The translations under genes and the position numbers were made by a program. Source: Bidens hawaiensis (Eukaryota > Streptophyta > Magnoliopsida > Asterales > Asteraceae). From it: a DNA stretch of 64,000 nucleotides. The stretch is taken from NCBI GenBank assembly GCA_021521415.1, contig JAIQDT010005462.1, positions 1 through 64,000 on the forward strand. The letters run 5' to 3'. Of the stretch, positions 36,930-47,552 are shown in pieces. Every line of letters begins with the position of its first letter. The stretch's first letter is position 1. The notes below the pieces were generated by a model that had not been told where the DNA came from, made no database searches, and saw only the letters and a list, made by a program, of their open reading frames with translations.

Positions 36930-37222
36930 AACCATATCTTTTACATGAAAAAATTAATAAAAAAAAAATACATTTTTACCTGTAGAAAACATATTTTTAC
37001 ATAATCTTCTTTTGAGCTTTTACATATAAACACATGTAGAAGTTGTTTTCATTTAATTTTTTAAAAAAATTAGATTAAAAAAGGTAAAAAATAATACTTT
37101 TTGTAAAATTAAAAATTTTTATTGAAATGTTTTCTACATGTATTTATAACAAAAACTCCAAAAACATTTATGCTAAAACTAATTTTTTACATGTGAAATC
37201 AAGTTTTATATTATCTTTTTTC
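36930..37222. mobile_element. AT-rich MITE with terminal inverted repeats
   Basis: The ends AGGAACCATATCTTTTACAT and the reverse complement of ATGTAAAATGCATGGTTCCT pair over about 25 bp with few mismatches. The interior is also loosely palindromic (TTTTTACATAA and TTCTACATG words in both senses). About 293 bp, no ORF. The family is not identified. Confidence 0.65.
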
Positions 37223-37256
37223 ATGTAAAATGCATGGTTCCTCAATGAACTCACGC

Positions 37257-37258
<2 letters not shown>

Positions 37259-37328
<70 letters not shown>
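37259..37328. repeat. Compound (AC)n(AT)n microsatellite
   Basis: About 16 AC units, then 18 AT units, abutting the next element at 37329. Confidence 0.95.
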
Positions 37329-37331
<3 letters not shown>

Positions 37332-38030
37332 GGGGTGAGATCTAGTGAAAACTCCTCTTATAGAGAAAACTAAAAAATTCCTAAAAATACCTAAAAACTA
37401 TTTTTAACCTTTTTTTTTTAATTTTTGTTGAAGTTTCTGTTTTTTCCATTATTCTTATATGTTGTTATTGGTTCAAAAAAAACCCACCTTATCGGTAACC
37501 TCGTCGGTGTAGTGCACATATGTAATGGTGTGCATTGCATGTATGCAAAAGTGTTTGTATTGCATAGTATACAACACTACTGCACATATTTGATACACAC
37601 TATTGTATATATGCAATATAAAACTAATACCCACATCGATTACACATTAGTACGTATGTGTAATACAACATTAACGCACATGTGCACTACATCGATTTTT
37701 ATTTTATTATTAATTTTTTTCATAGAATACAACACTACTACACATATACAATACACAAATATTGAATAAATACAACTAAACACTATTAAACTTAAAAATA
37801 GATAGTGATACACATGTGTAATGCAATGGTTTCGCACAGTAATACGTATGTGCATTACAGCGGGTTTTTTTTATTAATTTTTTTTATTTTTTTCGAGTGA
37901 AGGGGACCAAAATATAAGAATAATGGCAAAAACAGAAATTTGAAAATATTTTTTTATATTTAAATAAAAATAATTCTTTAGGAGTTTTTAAGTTTTCTTC
38001 CTAAAGATGAGTTTTGTCTTGTTCCTCTCC
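37329..38030. mobile_element. MITE with AT-repeat flanks, TIR-like ends
   Basis: The left end GGGGTGAGATCTAGTGAAAA and right end ..GATGAGTTTTGTCTTGTTCC form imperfect inverted repeats of about 50 bp (AGTGAAAACTCCTC against GACAAAACTCATC). Both sides are (AT)n. The interior carries repeated ACACATGTGTAATGCA-type words (37500-37860). There is no transposase. Confidence 0.55.
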
Positions 38031-38050
38031 ATATATATATATATATATAT

Positions 38051-38278
38051 AGAAAATGGTTAAAATAAAAATACATAGTTTTATAGAAAGAGTAGAAAAG
38101 ACATAAAATTTAGAGTTAGGAAACTAAGTAAGCCTATTTAGAGAATTATATAGGCTAAATCTTAGATCCTAGGAAACTATATAGTATTTTTGAAACTACT
38201 AATCTTAATCACTAGATCCAAGGGCTTAGATTTATTTTTACTCTTTCTAGAAAAATATCTCTTTTTACTATAACTCAC

Positions 38279-38281
<3 letters not shown>
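38051..38281. mobile_element. Third AT-flanked MITE-like element
   Basis: 231 bp between two (AT)n tracts. Its ends AGAAAATGGTTAAAATAAAA and ..TTTTTACTATAACTCACCCC are weakly inverted, and AGAAAGAGTA appears at both ends in opposite senses. The long (AT)21 tract 38282-38325 follows. Confidence 0.5.
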
Positions 38282-38327
<46 letters not shown>

Positions 38328-38329
38328 TA

Positions 38330-38912
38330 GGGTGTATGGCTTCCAAATCACATGAATACCGCCGCCAATCCATGTGGTTAGGATGGATGACTTCATTTCA
38401 TGGCAAAAGTTTTCCACATAAACTGGATTCATTTTTGAAATTTATTGCACTTAGAAAACTAAAAAAAAAATAAACAAAAAGTTCTAATGTATTCGTGGGT
38501 AGGTGTTGCCAATAATTTTATAGTTTATGGGTACTTAAGGGTATAAATAAGATGACAAAGCAGGATTGGATGATGCATGGGTAGTACCCATAATGCTCGT
38601 TCCCCCTTAATTAAGAACTACGAAAGTAAACGTTGACCATTGATAAACCACATCTATTCTCTTTCAACGAACATGCATAGACTCGTTCAACAAGAAAAAG
38701 AAAAAAAAAAAAAAAGAAAGAAAGAAAAACATGCCACGACGGTAACAAAAAATATATAATATTCATGTTTAATAATCCTTAAGAGCAACATGTCAAGATT
38801 AATGGCTTTGATGTCAACCCCTCCTGTCTATAAATCCCAAAATGTTTAGGTACATTTCATCAAACAACAAATAATCTTTCTTTTTATCCATTTTCTTTTA
38901 CATCAATTAATC
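38330..38912 (+). promoter_or_regulatory. Promoter and 5'UTR of the PR-10 gene
   Basis: A TATA box TATAAAT at 38829-38835 is 78 bp before the ATG, predicting a start near 38860 and a 5'UTR of about 50 bp. One WRKY-type W-box TTGACC lies at 38633-38638, about 195 bp upstream of the TATA box. A purine tract (AAAGAAAGAAAG) lies at about 38692-38728. Beyond 38330 upstream sequence is AT repeat and MITE. Family PR-10 promoters are often WRKY-responsive; that is a family inference. Confidence 0.6.
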
Positions 38913-39476
38913 ATGACAACAGTTACTAACGAAATTGAAATTGTTTCTTCGTATCCAACTGAAAAGGTTTTCAAGGCTTTTAAAGACTTCGAAAAAATCG
39001 CTCCTATAGTCAACCCGGCAGTTTTCAAGTCTGTCGAGACAATCGAAGGTGATGGAGGTGTTGGAACGATCAAGGTGTTCACATTTGGTGAAGGTAAGCG
39101 TCTTATTTCACTATAATCTTGTTAGTTATACACTTATAATCTAGTCTGCCTCTTTATCTAAGCTAAAATCTGCTTTGAAACAGCCGTCCCATTTACAAAC
39201 GCAAAGTACAAGGTTGACGCTTTTGATGAGGGCAACTATAGCTATACCTACACATTCTTTGAAGGCGACAACTTGATGGGTATATTAGACTCCATCACCC
39301 AACATGTTAAGCTCGTACCTTCGGGTGATGGATGCATATTCAAACAGACAATCATTTATAAATGTAAAGGTGATGAAAAGCCGTCTGATGAGGTTCTTAA
39401 GGCGGAAAAGGAACTATACAAACAAACCTTCAAGGGTATTGAGGCTTACGCTGCTGCTCATTCTGAAGAGTACTGA
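38913..39476 (+). CDS. PR-10 / Bet v 1-like (major latex/allergen type) protein, two exons
   Basis: Exon 1 is 38913-39093, a phase-1 intron 39094-39183 (GTAAGC..AAACAG) follows, and exon 2 is 39184-39476 with TGA. The product is 157 residues, the normal length for the family, and the intron sits after codon 60, where Bet v 1 genes usually carry their single intron. The start ATG follows ..CAATTAATC. Residues 45-51 are the glycine-rich loop EGDGGVG. The C-terminus has the amphipathic long helix (KAEKELYKQTFKGIEAYAAAH, about 133-153). PR-10 proteins are cytosolic hydrophobic-ligand binders induced in defence and development. No stops, no frameshift and canonical splice sites: probably functional. 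It is the only clear host gene here. The exact paralogue and ligand cannot be told from sequence. Confidence 0.92.
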
Positions 39477-40778
39477 TTGACCATTCAATCAGTTGGAGTA
39501 CTTTCGTACGCATGTTGATCGTTTTTTCTGATCGTTTGAACTTTGAAATAATGGACAATGTTCCATGTTGTGTTGTGCTCGTGTGTATGATAAATTTTCT
39601 CTATATATATTGGAGAGTTTTCTTTGTTGATAAGTTTGTTTACTCAAGTCTACTTTCTAGTGCATGGATATGAAGATTGTTAAACAAGTTTTACATCAAT
39701 ATATCCCCATAAAATATTAATGCTATAAAACAACATGCCTCTATATACCTCTTAAACTAATTGAGCCCTTGTAGCAAACTTATCGAACCGATTGTTGGAA
39801 AACTTAGTAAAATGTGTTTTTACTAATAATATACTAATGAATGAGATATCGAATGAGTGGTTGGTATAAATAATGCTATGCCACTAATCATGTCATGACC
39901 AATATTATCTTGTCTTCAAATTGATGGTTCATATGACCTATTAGGCTATTAAAAACGTTTCATAAGAGCTCAAGAGTCCTCTTTATTACAATTTAATATG
40001 TCAATTAACTCTTGTTTATGGCATGATTAATGGACATAAAATTTATGGTTTGTGTTCCTTATATAATGAACATAAAGGTTCATTTTATAAAGTAGAAAAG
40101 AATACGTTTTACTACTAATCACACCAACCAAAGAAACATGACATATTTCTTTCTTTCATGAATAATTAGAGAGGAGTCATCTTTAAACTTCATATTCATC
40201 TTTCCAAGTTCTAATACACTAATCTACCCGGTGTAACCTCGGGCACGTGGCTTTCCCTGACAGTATATACTGCTTCGGCTGTTGTACCCTGGGAGACAGA
40301 CGGACTCTTTAATTGAGACCCTGTTTTAAGGGACCCGTATTTAACACGAATCCTCAGCCACAACCGTCAATATTTTTTTTGCTTTTTTGTTGTAGTCAAG
40401 GTGCTTTTTCAAAGACCAAATGTGATGACGACACAAGACAACGATGGTACAAGAAGACTTGTTAAACTACCCGTTAAAGACTTTGGATCATATCAGCTTT
40501 GAATATAAAAGTTTGTATTTATATACATTTTATTCAGTTTTGTAAACGATATTGTACTATGGTATTTATCTTGTATAACAAGAGTATCGTTATACTTATT
40601 TTATTTTATTATATTTTTACTAATATCGTGACCCAATTCCTACACCGAGTTCTTCTGAAAACATAGATCTCTATATATCCCTTCCAAATGATTACCGGTG
40701 TTAGCATGTGACAAATTTTTTAACAAATTTTGCATCCTAAGTGTTGTAAAATGCCAGTCAGTGTGAGGAAGAAAAAAG
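39477..40778. other. 3' flank of the PR-10 gene, no further gene seen
   Basis: A possible poly(A) signal AAATAA lies at about 39545. The rest is AT-rich. 40220-40370 has a less AT-rich, retroelement-like patch (CTCGGGCACGTGGCTTTCCC) that I cannot place. Confidence 0.5.
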
Positions 40779-41660
40779 AGTAAAGTGCCATTTTCGTCAT
40801 TATGGTTTGACAAATAATGCGAATTTAGTTCAAAAAGTTTATTTTTTGTATATGGACCCTCCACGTTTCTCAATTCTTGCCAATTACATCCAAATCACTA
40901 ACCTCGTTAAATTTAATCGTTAAGTCAGGGGTAGACATGTCTTTTCACTATTTCTTTATTATATGAGTAAAGTGCCAAAATCGTCCCTAAGGTTTGGTCA
41001 TATTTGCGAATTTCGTCCAAAAATATTTTTTTTCGCAAGTAGACCCTCGATTTTTCCCAACCGTTGCCAATTTTGTCCAAATTGTTAACTCGGTCTAAAT
41101 TCAACGTTAACTTATGGGTGTTACTGTCCTTTTACATGTTTGTTTACATTATAGTTATTATGTGTTTGTTTGATGACATATATAACATTTCACGATTCCT
41201 ATGTTTGAATCCAATATATTATCCGTTTGTTTATTCTGCTTTATTTTTAGTCATATAAGGGGTTTAGCTCAGCTTAATAATAATAACAATGTAAACAAAT
41301 ATGTAAAAGGACAGTAACACCCCCGAGTTAACGTTAAATTTAGACCGAGTTAACAAATTGGACGAAATTGGCAACAGTTGGGAAACATTGAGGGTCTAAA
41401 TGCAAAAAAAAATATTTTTGGACGAAATTAGCAAATGCGACCAAACTTCAGGGACGATTTTGGCACTGTACTCATGTAATAAAGAAAGGGTGAAAAGACA
41501 TGTCTACCCCTGAGTTAACGATTCAATATAACGGAGTTAGTGATTTGAATGTAATTGGCAAGTATTAGGAAATGTGAAGGGTCCATATAAAAAAAATAAA
41601 CCTTTTGGACTAAATTCGCATTATTTGCCAAACCACAAGAACTAAAACAGCACTTTACTC
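40779..41660. mobile_element. Nested fold-back element (inner 40965-41474 in outer 40779-41660)
   Basis: The outer arms 40779-40962 and 41476-41660 are inverted copies (AGTAAAGTGCCATTTTCGTC at left; the same complement at right). Inside them, 40965-41160 and 41290-41474 are a second inverted pair with related termini (GAGTAAAGTGCCAAAATCGT). The centre 41180-41290 is unique. Arms are about 180-195 bp. There is no transposase. The same composite is partly present at 12.4-12.84 kb. Long TIRs with such ends suggest a MULE-type non-autonomous element, unproven. Confidence 0.75.
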
Positions 41661-42239
41661 GAGAAAAAAATTTGGAAAATTGAATTTTACTAATTCCGTC
41701 TTTTCGAGGTTGACCGATAATAATCTCACCTCAATAAATTGTTGCCACCGACTCCACCTTTCACGCTATTTATTTTCATTGGACCCCTGCTACAAAAGAA
41801 AATAAATAAAAATAAGAGAAAAAAAAAGAAAAAAACTCCATTATGTTTTTTCTGAATTTCAAACTGAGGTTTTAGGATTTTTGATCGGAAGGAGGATGAG
41901 AGTCGATGTAACATTTATCTCGAAACGGTGCTCCAAACGGCTTATGTTTATTGGAAGTTTAAACATCCAAATTGAAGAACCGTTTCGAGGTAAGTTTACA
42001 TTAATCGATTCGTATCTGACTTCCAGTCAAAGGACATAAAATATCATTTGGAAAAAACTTAGGAGGTGGTTAAGTTTTTATTAACCGGAGTCCAATGAAA
42101 ACAAATTAATAATGTGAAAGGTGGAACATGTGATAGTATTGATTCTATTCGAGAATAATAAAATCAAATTGGTATTGATTCTATTCGAGCTATGTACGTG
42201 CTTGGGAAAGTTGGAAGCCTATTAAGTTAAAGCTGTTTT
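41661..42239. other. Unassigned sequence
   Basis: AT-rich. A splice-like ..CGAGGTAAGT is at about 41985. Nothing supportable. Confidence 0.4.
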
Positions 42240-42660
42240 GTTTGGAGACTCCTATTAAATAGAATTCCGGTCGCCGTTAATGTAATAGCTAGAGATATGA
42301 CTTCGATATCTGAGGTCCGTCCTTGGTGTTTTATAAAGGCTAAAACATCGGTACGCGTTTTCCTTGATTGTGTTCGCGTCAAAGAAGTTCAGAGGGATGC
42401 CTCTTTGTGTTGTGGTTGGGACTTGACCGGACTTGGGAAGTTTGATCAGCTTCTTGGGGTGGCTTCACATTCGGATTCCATTTTGGGTAATAGGTTTCTA
42501 ACTGTAGCTATGTTTTCCTTCATATGGTTTATTTGAAAGATAAGGAATACGAAGATTTTTAACAATAGATGTCTTCTTAAGAAGGTCGTTATGGAAGACA
42601 TCAAGATCAATTTGTTCAAAATGAATCAAATCAAGATATTCTTACAATCAGGTTACTTGG
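42240..42660 (+). pseudogene. LINE remnant, C-terminal zf-RVT region
   Basis: Around 42405-42570 the plus strand reads CCGWDLTGLGKFDQLLGVAS and, after a stop, RNTKIFNN. This is the pattern at the end of plant L1-type LINE ORF2 (the tail after the zf-RVT domain). There are several stops and frame changes. The RT itself is absent. Confidence 0.6.
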
Positions 42661-44430
42661 GAGAATTTGTGTGTAGACCCATTTTCTTGTTTTATGGTTC
42701 GGTTATTAGTAATGCTGGTTTATTTTCATTTGTTTTTGCCCTTTGCATGTGAATTATTTATTTCCATCACCTTCTAGGTGGGGCACTTTGTTATATTATA
42801 TTTATACGCATTGCGGTTTGAAAAAAGATCAAATCAAACTTTCCCAATTTCTTTTATTAATAACCTACCCTTATCCATTAGATGCTATTCCCGCGACTTT
42901 TACCAAGTTTTCATGAAAATTTGACTTTATAATATACACACGGTGAAAAGGTCATTGGCGTTATATATGATCTTCAGGGTCAATTAATTTTATAAATGAA
43001 GACAAAAATAAGAAGTATTAAAAGATTTATACTCGTATAAAAAGATTTTTAAAAAATAAAAAAAAATTATAGAAAGAAAAATCATAACTCAAATTTTAAT
43101 AATAAAAACAAAAAAAAATAATAAAAAAACAAAAATGTTTCACCGTCTTCCTCGATAAAAAATAAAATAAAATAAAATAATAATAAGGAAAAAAGATCAT
43201 TGTGTTTTGTGTTTATTTTCATCATTGATTGTGTCTTTTTTCCTTGACGTTGTGTTATATTACTCAACATTATTTATATTTTGTTCGAAATTGTGTTATA
43301 TTTAGCAATCTATTGTGTCTTTTTTTAATTATAGTTGTGTTTTTTTATTCATTTTCGTCATTATGTCTTTGATCTCGGCATGTGTCTTTTTGTCGTTTTT
43401 TTTTGTGTGGAATGAGAATGACGAAGGAAACATTTGCGTTTTGAAAATATTTCTCGTTTTTATATATATTTTAAGCTATAATTTTTTATTGTTTTTTTAT
43501 CTTTCTCACAGTTATCATTTTTGTCTTATTTTGTATTTTAACCTTTCCCGTAATTTTCATATCCGATCGAATAATTTGTATCACCAAATTGCCACTCAAT
43601 TATTAAAATGGTTTAAAATGGGTCCTACTAGGGATATCCAGACACCCTCCTATGCGCCCGTATAGAACTATAGAGGGTATACGCGAACCTAATACGCTCC
43701 GTATAGCAATATACGGAGCGTATTGATGGGCGTTTTAACAAAAAAAAAGAGTGTCCCTAGAATTCCCCTTTAAACTTCCTCCTCTCCTCATTACCACGTA
43801 CTTGGTACTCCATTGGTTTCTTCGTCAACGTCTGTTACCTCCTACGGTTGGCCTATTCCTGTTCTAATTATTATATGTTCTTTAAATTGATATTTATTTG
43901 TAAATTTGTCATTTCAAGAACAGGTCTACCTATAACTTACATCATTGCTAGCTAACGCCACATTGCAATTTTCAACACTACAGGACCCCACATTTTTGTA
44001 ATATTCTAAAAGCTTCCTTTCAACATCCAACCTACATCCCAATCATCTCCAACCACGTCAAGTTTCCCCCACGATCATCCACGGACTATTCTTTCCAACA
44101 GTGTTTGGAACCACCCACTAATATTTACGTAAACCTTTTTCAGATGGGATGTCAACCGTTTATAATGATTTTGACGTTTTAAACCTAACTCATCCAGAAA
44201 CACCATCAAAGAGGAAAATCACCATTGTAAGAAAATCCTCTTAAGCCAGGTTTAAAACATCTTAACTCTTAAGATCCCAAACCGTAACTATAATTCTCAT
44301 GCCATTAGACCAAAAGGACGGTTATACAATCCATGGACCATAATCATATGTTTCCCATATACTAGACTTCGATTCCCCTACAATGATCACTATTGCTCCC
44401 ATAGTCATAATTTGATCATGCCATCCAACA
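42661..44430. other. AT-rich intergenic stretch with a perfect hairpin
   Basis: Contains T-rich low-complexity runs (43080-43500, with ATTGTGTTTT words that echo the complement of 9380-9570) and the hairpin at 43691-43724. No gene was seen. Confidence 0.6.
43691..43724. repeat. Perfect 15-bp inverted repeat with GCAA loop
   Basis: AATACGCTCCGTATA, loop GCAA, TATACGGAGCGTATT. All 15 pairs match. A related word CGTATAGAACTATAG.GG precedes it (43658-43682). Confidence 0.9.
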
Positions 44431-44439
44431 TCATGGCCA

Positions 44440-45312
44440 GCCGGGGCATAGGGCAAAGCGGATGACTGGTCGGGGCACTTAATTTTCAGGGGCACAAAAT
44501 TAATTGAAATGTATAAGGTTTAAAAATCATTATTGCGATTTTATAAAAATTCCGACGGGTTCGGGATCGAAACGCACATTGTTATACCGCGTAATGAACG
44601 ATGATTAATGTTTCTCCGTTATAGTCTAAATGCTTTACGAGATTTAATTGATTTATAACATACGTTTTAAGGCGTTTTTATGGTCGCCAGATTTTTCTCG
44701 CTGGATTCCGGCTGTTGCCGGAAAAGCGAGGTAGGGGATGACAGGGTGGGTTTGGGCTGGGTAAAAAAAAACAAATATTATATATTATTTTAAATATTTT
44801 ACACTTAAGACCCTTGTAAAATCAAGTTGTTTTAAGAAAGAAAATTAAAGTAAAATTATAATTTGAACCTTTCACTTGGAAATATTATAAAAATGTAATA
44901 ATAAGTTATAAACTTGGATATTTTGTTATATTATACTCGTATGTTTGAAGATCGTTTAATTAAGAAATTAAATCCCGAGTTTCGTGAATTGGACAAACGA
45001 ATAGAAAATTAACTATCGATAAAAGGAAATTATCAAGCTTGGTATAGTGGCAAAGAGGTATGACTTCTAATCAAAAGGTTGTAGGTTCTACTCTCACTTG
45101 AGACATTTTTAAGCTTATTTTTATACAAAAAGTTTTTTACACAACCTAAATTATAACCAAGTAAGCTCATTTAAAAATTTAATTTTTTAAACCAAACAAA
45201 AAACCATTTACATAAGACCCTTTTTTTTTTGCTTATATTTTGTTACTCGTTAGAGTCTACGGGCCTTTTTATTTCGGTTCGACCGAGGCATATAAATTCT
45301 TGGAGACGCCCC
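44440..45312. mobile_element. Possible non-autonomous hAT-like element
   Basis: The right end ..GGAGACGCCCCTG at 45312 has the look of a hAT terminus (complement CAGGGGCG). The left part has the GGGGCATAGGGCAAAGC and CAGGGGCACAAAATTAATT words seen in plant hAT relics. A matching left TIR and an 8-bp duplication were not found, so limits are uncertain. It directly abuts the Copia LTR at 45313. Confidence 0.35.
45034..45107 (+). repeat. tRNA-like / SINE head-like sequence
   Basis: GGTATAGTGGCAAAGAGG has A-box form, ACTTCTAATCAAAAG has an anticodon-arm look, and GTAGGTTCTACTCTC (about 45089-45103) has B-box form. No good acceptor stem. Probably a tRNA-derived SINE head. Confidence 0.45.
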
Positions 45313-45682
45313 TGTCCAATATATTCACATATTATCTTTTGGAGAACAAATTGGATTTACAATCTTGAAATGTGTTCTTGAATTTTGAACACAAAACCGG
45401 AATCGTGTTTGAAGTATTCTTGGTTGACGGAAACAAGAGTAACAATTCCTTTTAAGGAATTAATAATGTGATGACTAATAACTATAACACGGAAGAAAAC
45501 AGAAGCTTTAATTGAACTTCAATCTTGTATTTTATCACAAACTAAAAAACAAACAAACCTATAGGCTTAAATAAAACTTAAAACTACTAGGACGAGGAAA
45601 CCAAATTTAAATAAAGATAAATATAAAAATAAATTAATCGGATAGATTTGATCTCCTTCTTTTCCTTCCATTGAGATCAACA
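45313..45682 (-). mobile_element. 3' LTR of Copia element 2 (370 bp)
   Basis: Minus strand TGTTGATCTCAATGGAAGG to ..GTGAATATATTGGACA, with TG..CA ends, downstream of a minus-strand Copia pol. The matching 5' LTR is not in the expected place (54.2 kb onward), so only one LTR remains. Confidence 0.65.
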
Positions 45683-45753
45683 AAAAAAATAATGTTAAAA
45701 TAACCATTCAATAAATATTCAAAAGAAAATTCAAAGTACGTTGATTACCATTG
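45683..45753 (-). mobile_element. 3' untranslated part of Copia element 2
   Basis: Between the LTR and the hAT insertion. It continues at 51291 after the insertion. A-rich on the plus strand; no ORF. Confidence 0.5.
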
Positions 45754-45756
45754 TCC

Positions 45757-47552
45757 TCAACGTGTTTTCATCTTTTGGAAACGCTCGATTACATCTTCAT
45801 TAGTTACATTGACAAGTTCATCTACTTCCACAGCACAAATGACACAAGCGTTCAAGAAATCATCACTAATACGATTGCGCAAACTTGACTTTATTCGTTT
45901 CATTGACGAAAAAGATCTCTCCACAGATGCAGTTGCAACAGGCAAAACCAATGCTAGCTTTAATAGTCGATAGACCAAATGATAAGATAGATGTTTCATT
46001 GTCTTCACCATCATTTTATAAAGGTTGGCGATACTCTTCAAGTTAGCAAATTTTGTGTCTTTTAGAACACTATGATGATATAAGGAAGTTGATGCTCAAG
46101 CTTAATCGTTTCCCTATCATCAAAATCAAATTGATAGAACTCACTCAACCGAAGTAACCTTGATGTGGTGAATTGAGTGAAAGAGTCGCACAGACTCAAA
46201 GCTGCCATATTTGTAAGCAATTCCATGTTAACTTCATTAAAACGGTCACCAAATTCTTGAAGCAACTTATCCATAATAGCGTTAAAGCAATCAACCTTAA
46301 AATAATGTTGATTGGTGACTTTGTTCCTTTGGTTCCGAGATCTTCAAGGAACACAATCTTTCTCCATGTCCGAAAATTGAATATTATGCTTACCACAAAA
46401 ATTAGATACCTTTGCTAAAACTTTATCAAAACCACATTCTCTAAAATTTTGCAAGACCGCTTTGGTGGATTCCACCATTGAAACCGCTTCCGACATCTCT
46501 TGATCTTTCTTTTGAAGTCCTCTTGATAAAGTATTTGTTATCCCTAAAATGTGAAACATCAAATGTAGATAAAAAAACAAATTCAAATGTTTCTAAGTAT
46601 TCTAAAATGCCACTTACTTGACGTTTGCTAATATCATTAGGGTATTCCTTTACAATATGTTCAAGCACATTAACAATGGATGGAAACGTATCAATTAAGC
46701 GCGCAAGTATTTTGTAGTGAGAATTCCACCGTGTATCTCCCGGCCGTATAAGAGAAAGCTCTTGATTTAACCCACTTCCGGTCATAATTAACCCACAATT
46801 AATCTCCTTTTCTACCCTTTCTCTCTCAGTTTCTTGAAGAATGTCATTTCTCTTATAAGAAGAACAAACCACATTCAACAAAGTGGCTATCTTATCAAAA
46901 AAAGGCCCCGCAACCAGATGTTTTTTTTACAACCGCCACAACCACCAACTGAAGCTGGTGAGCAAAACAATGCACATAATAAGATGATTTGTTTTCTTTT
47001 AAAAACTTTGCCTACAACCCATTAAATTCACCCGCATGTTGCTTGCTCCATCATAACCTTGACGTCTTAACCGGCTCGAACTCAAGTTATGTTTTGCAAA
47101 ATGAATGTCAATAGACGACTTCAAAACTGAAGAAGATGTTTCCATCGCATGTACAAGTCTCACAAATCTCTCTTTAATAAGTCCATGTGTATTAACATAT
47201 CTCAAAACAATTGCCATTTGTTCTTTCCCGAATACATCACTAGACTCATCAACTAATAACACGAACACGTCATCACCGATTTCATCAAAGATACGTTTAA
47301 GCATTTCTTCTTCAAAACAGCGAGCAATATCCTTTTGAGTACTTGAACATAAATATTTGTTATTTCCTAATGCTTTTGGTAACTTTTTTAGTTAAACATT
47401 TTGACTTAAGATCAAATCCATTAATTCCAAAAAAATTCCTTTAAAACAAGAAGTTTCACTCTCATCATGACCTCGAAATGGTAATGTGCATTTCAAACAA
47501 AACCTACAAGCATCAATCGTAGCAGTCAATTGAACTCGATTTGCTTTCCTCA
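45757..47552 (-). pseudogene. hAT transposase (ZMYM1-like/TTF-type), C-terminal two thirds, broken
   Basis: From right to left: start of the DUF4371-like part (FRGHDESETS at about 47480), the catalytic-domain region (DIGDDVFVLLVDESSDV-like, 47304-46999), DUF4371 helices (46881-46441: LIRPGDTRWNSHYKIL), an insertion domain, and the dimerisation domain (46041-45757: ALVLPVATASVERSFSSMK, the hAT signature). The frame is broken at about 47390, 46990, 46440, 46340 and 46050. It ends MKTR-stop at 45757. The rest of the gene lies beyond the solo LTR S4. Confidence 0.85.

Noticed and set aside
37425..37855. Small membrane proteins on both strands
   Set aside because: The frames follow a T-rich repeat inside a MITE and have no start context or homology.
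45034..45107. A functional tRNA gene
   Set aside because: A- and B-box-like words and an anticodon-like arm are present, but acceptor ends do not pair.
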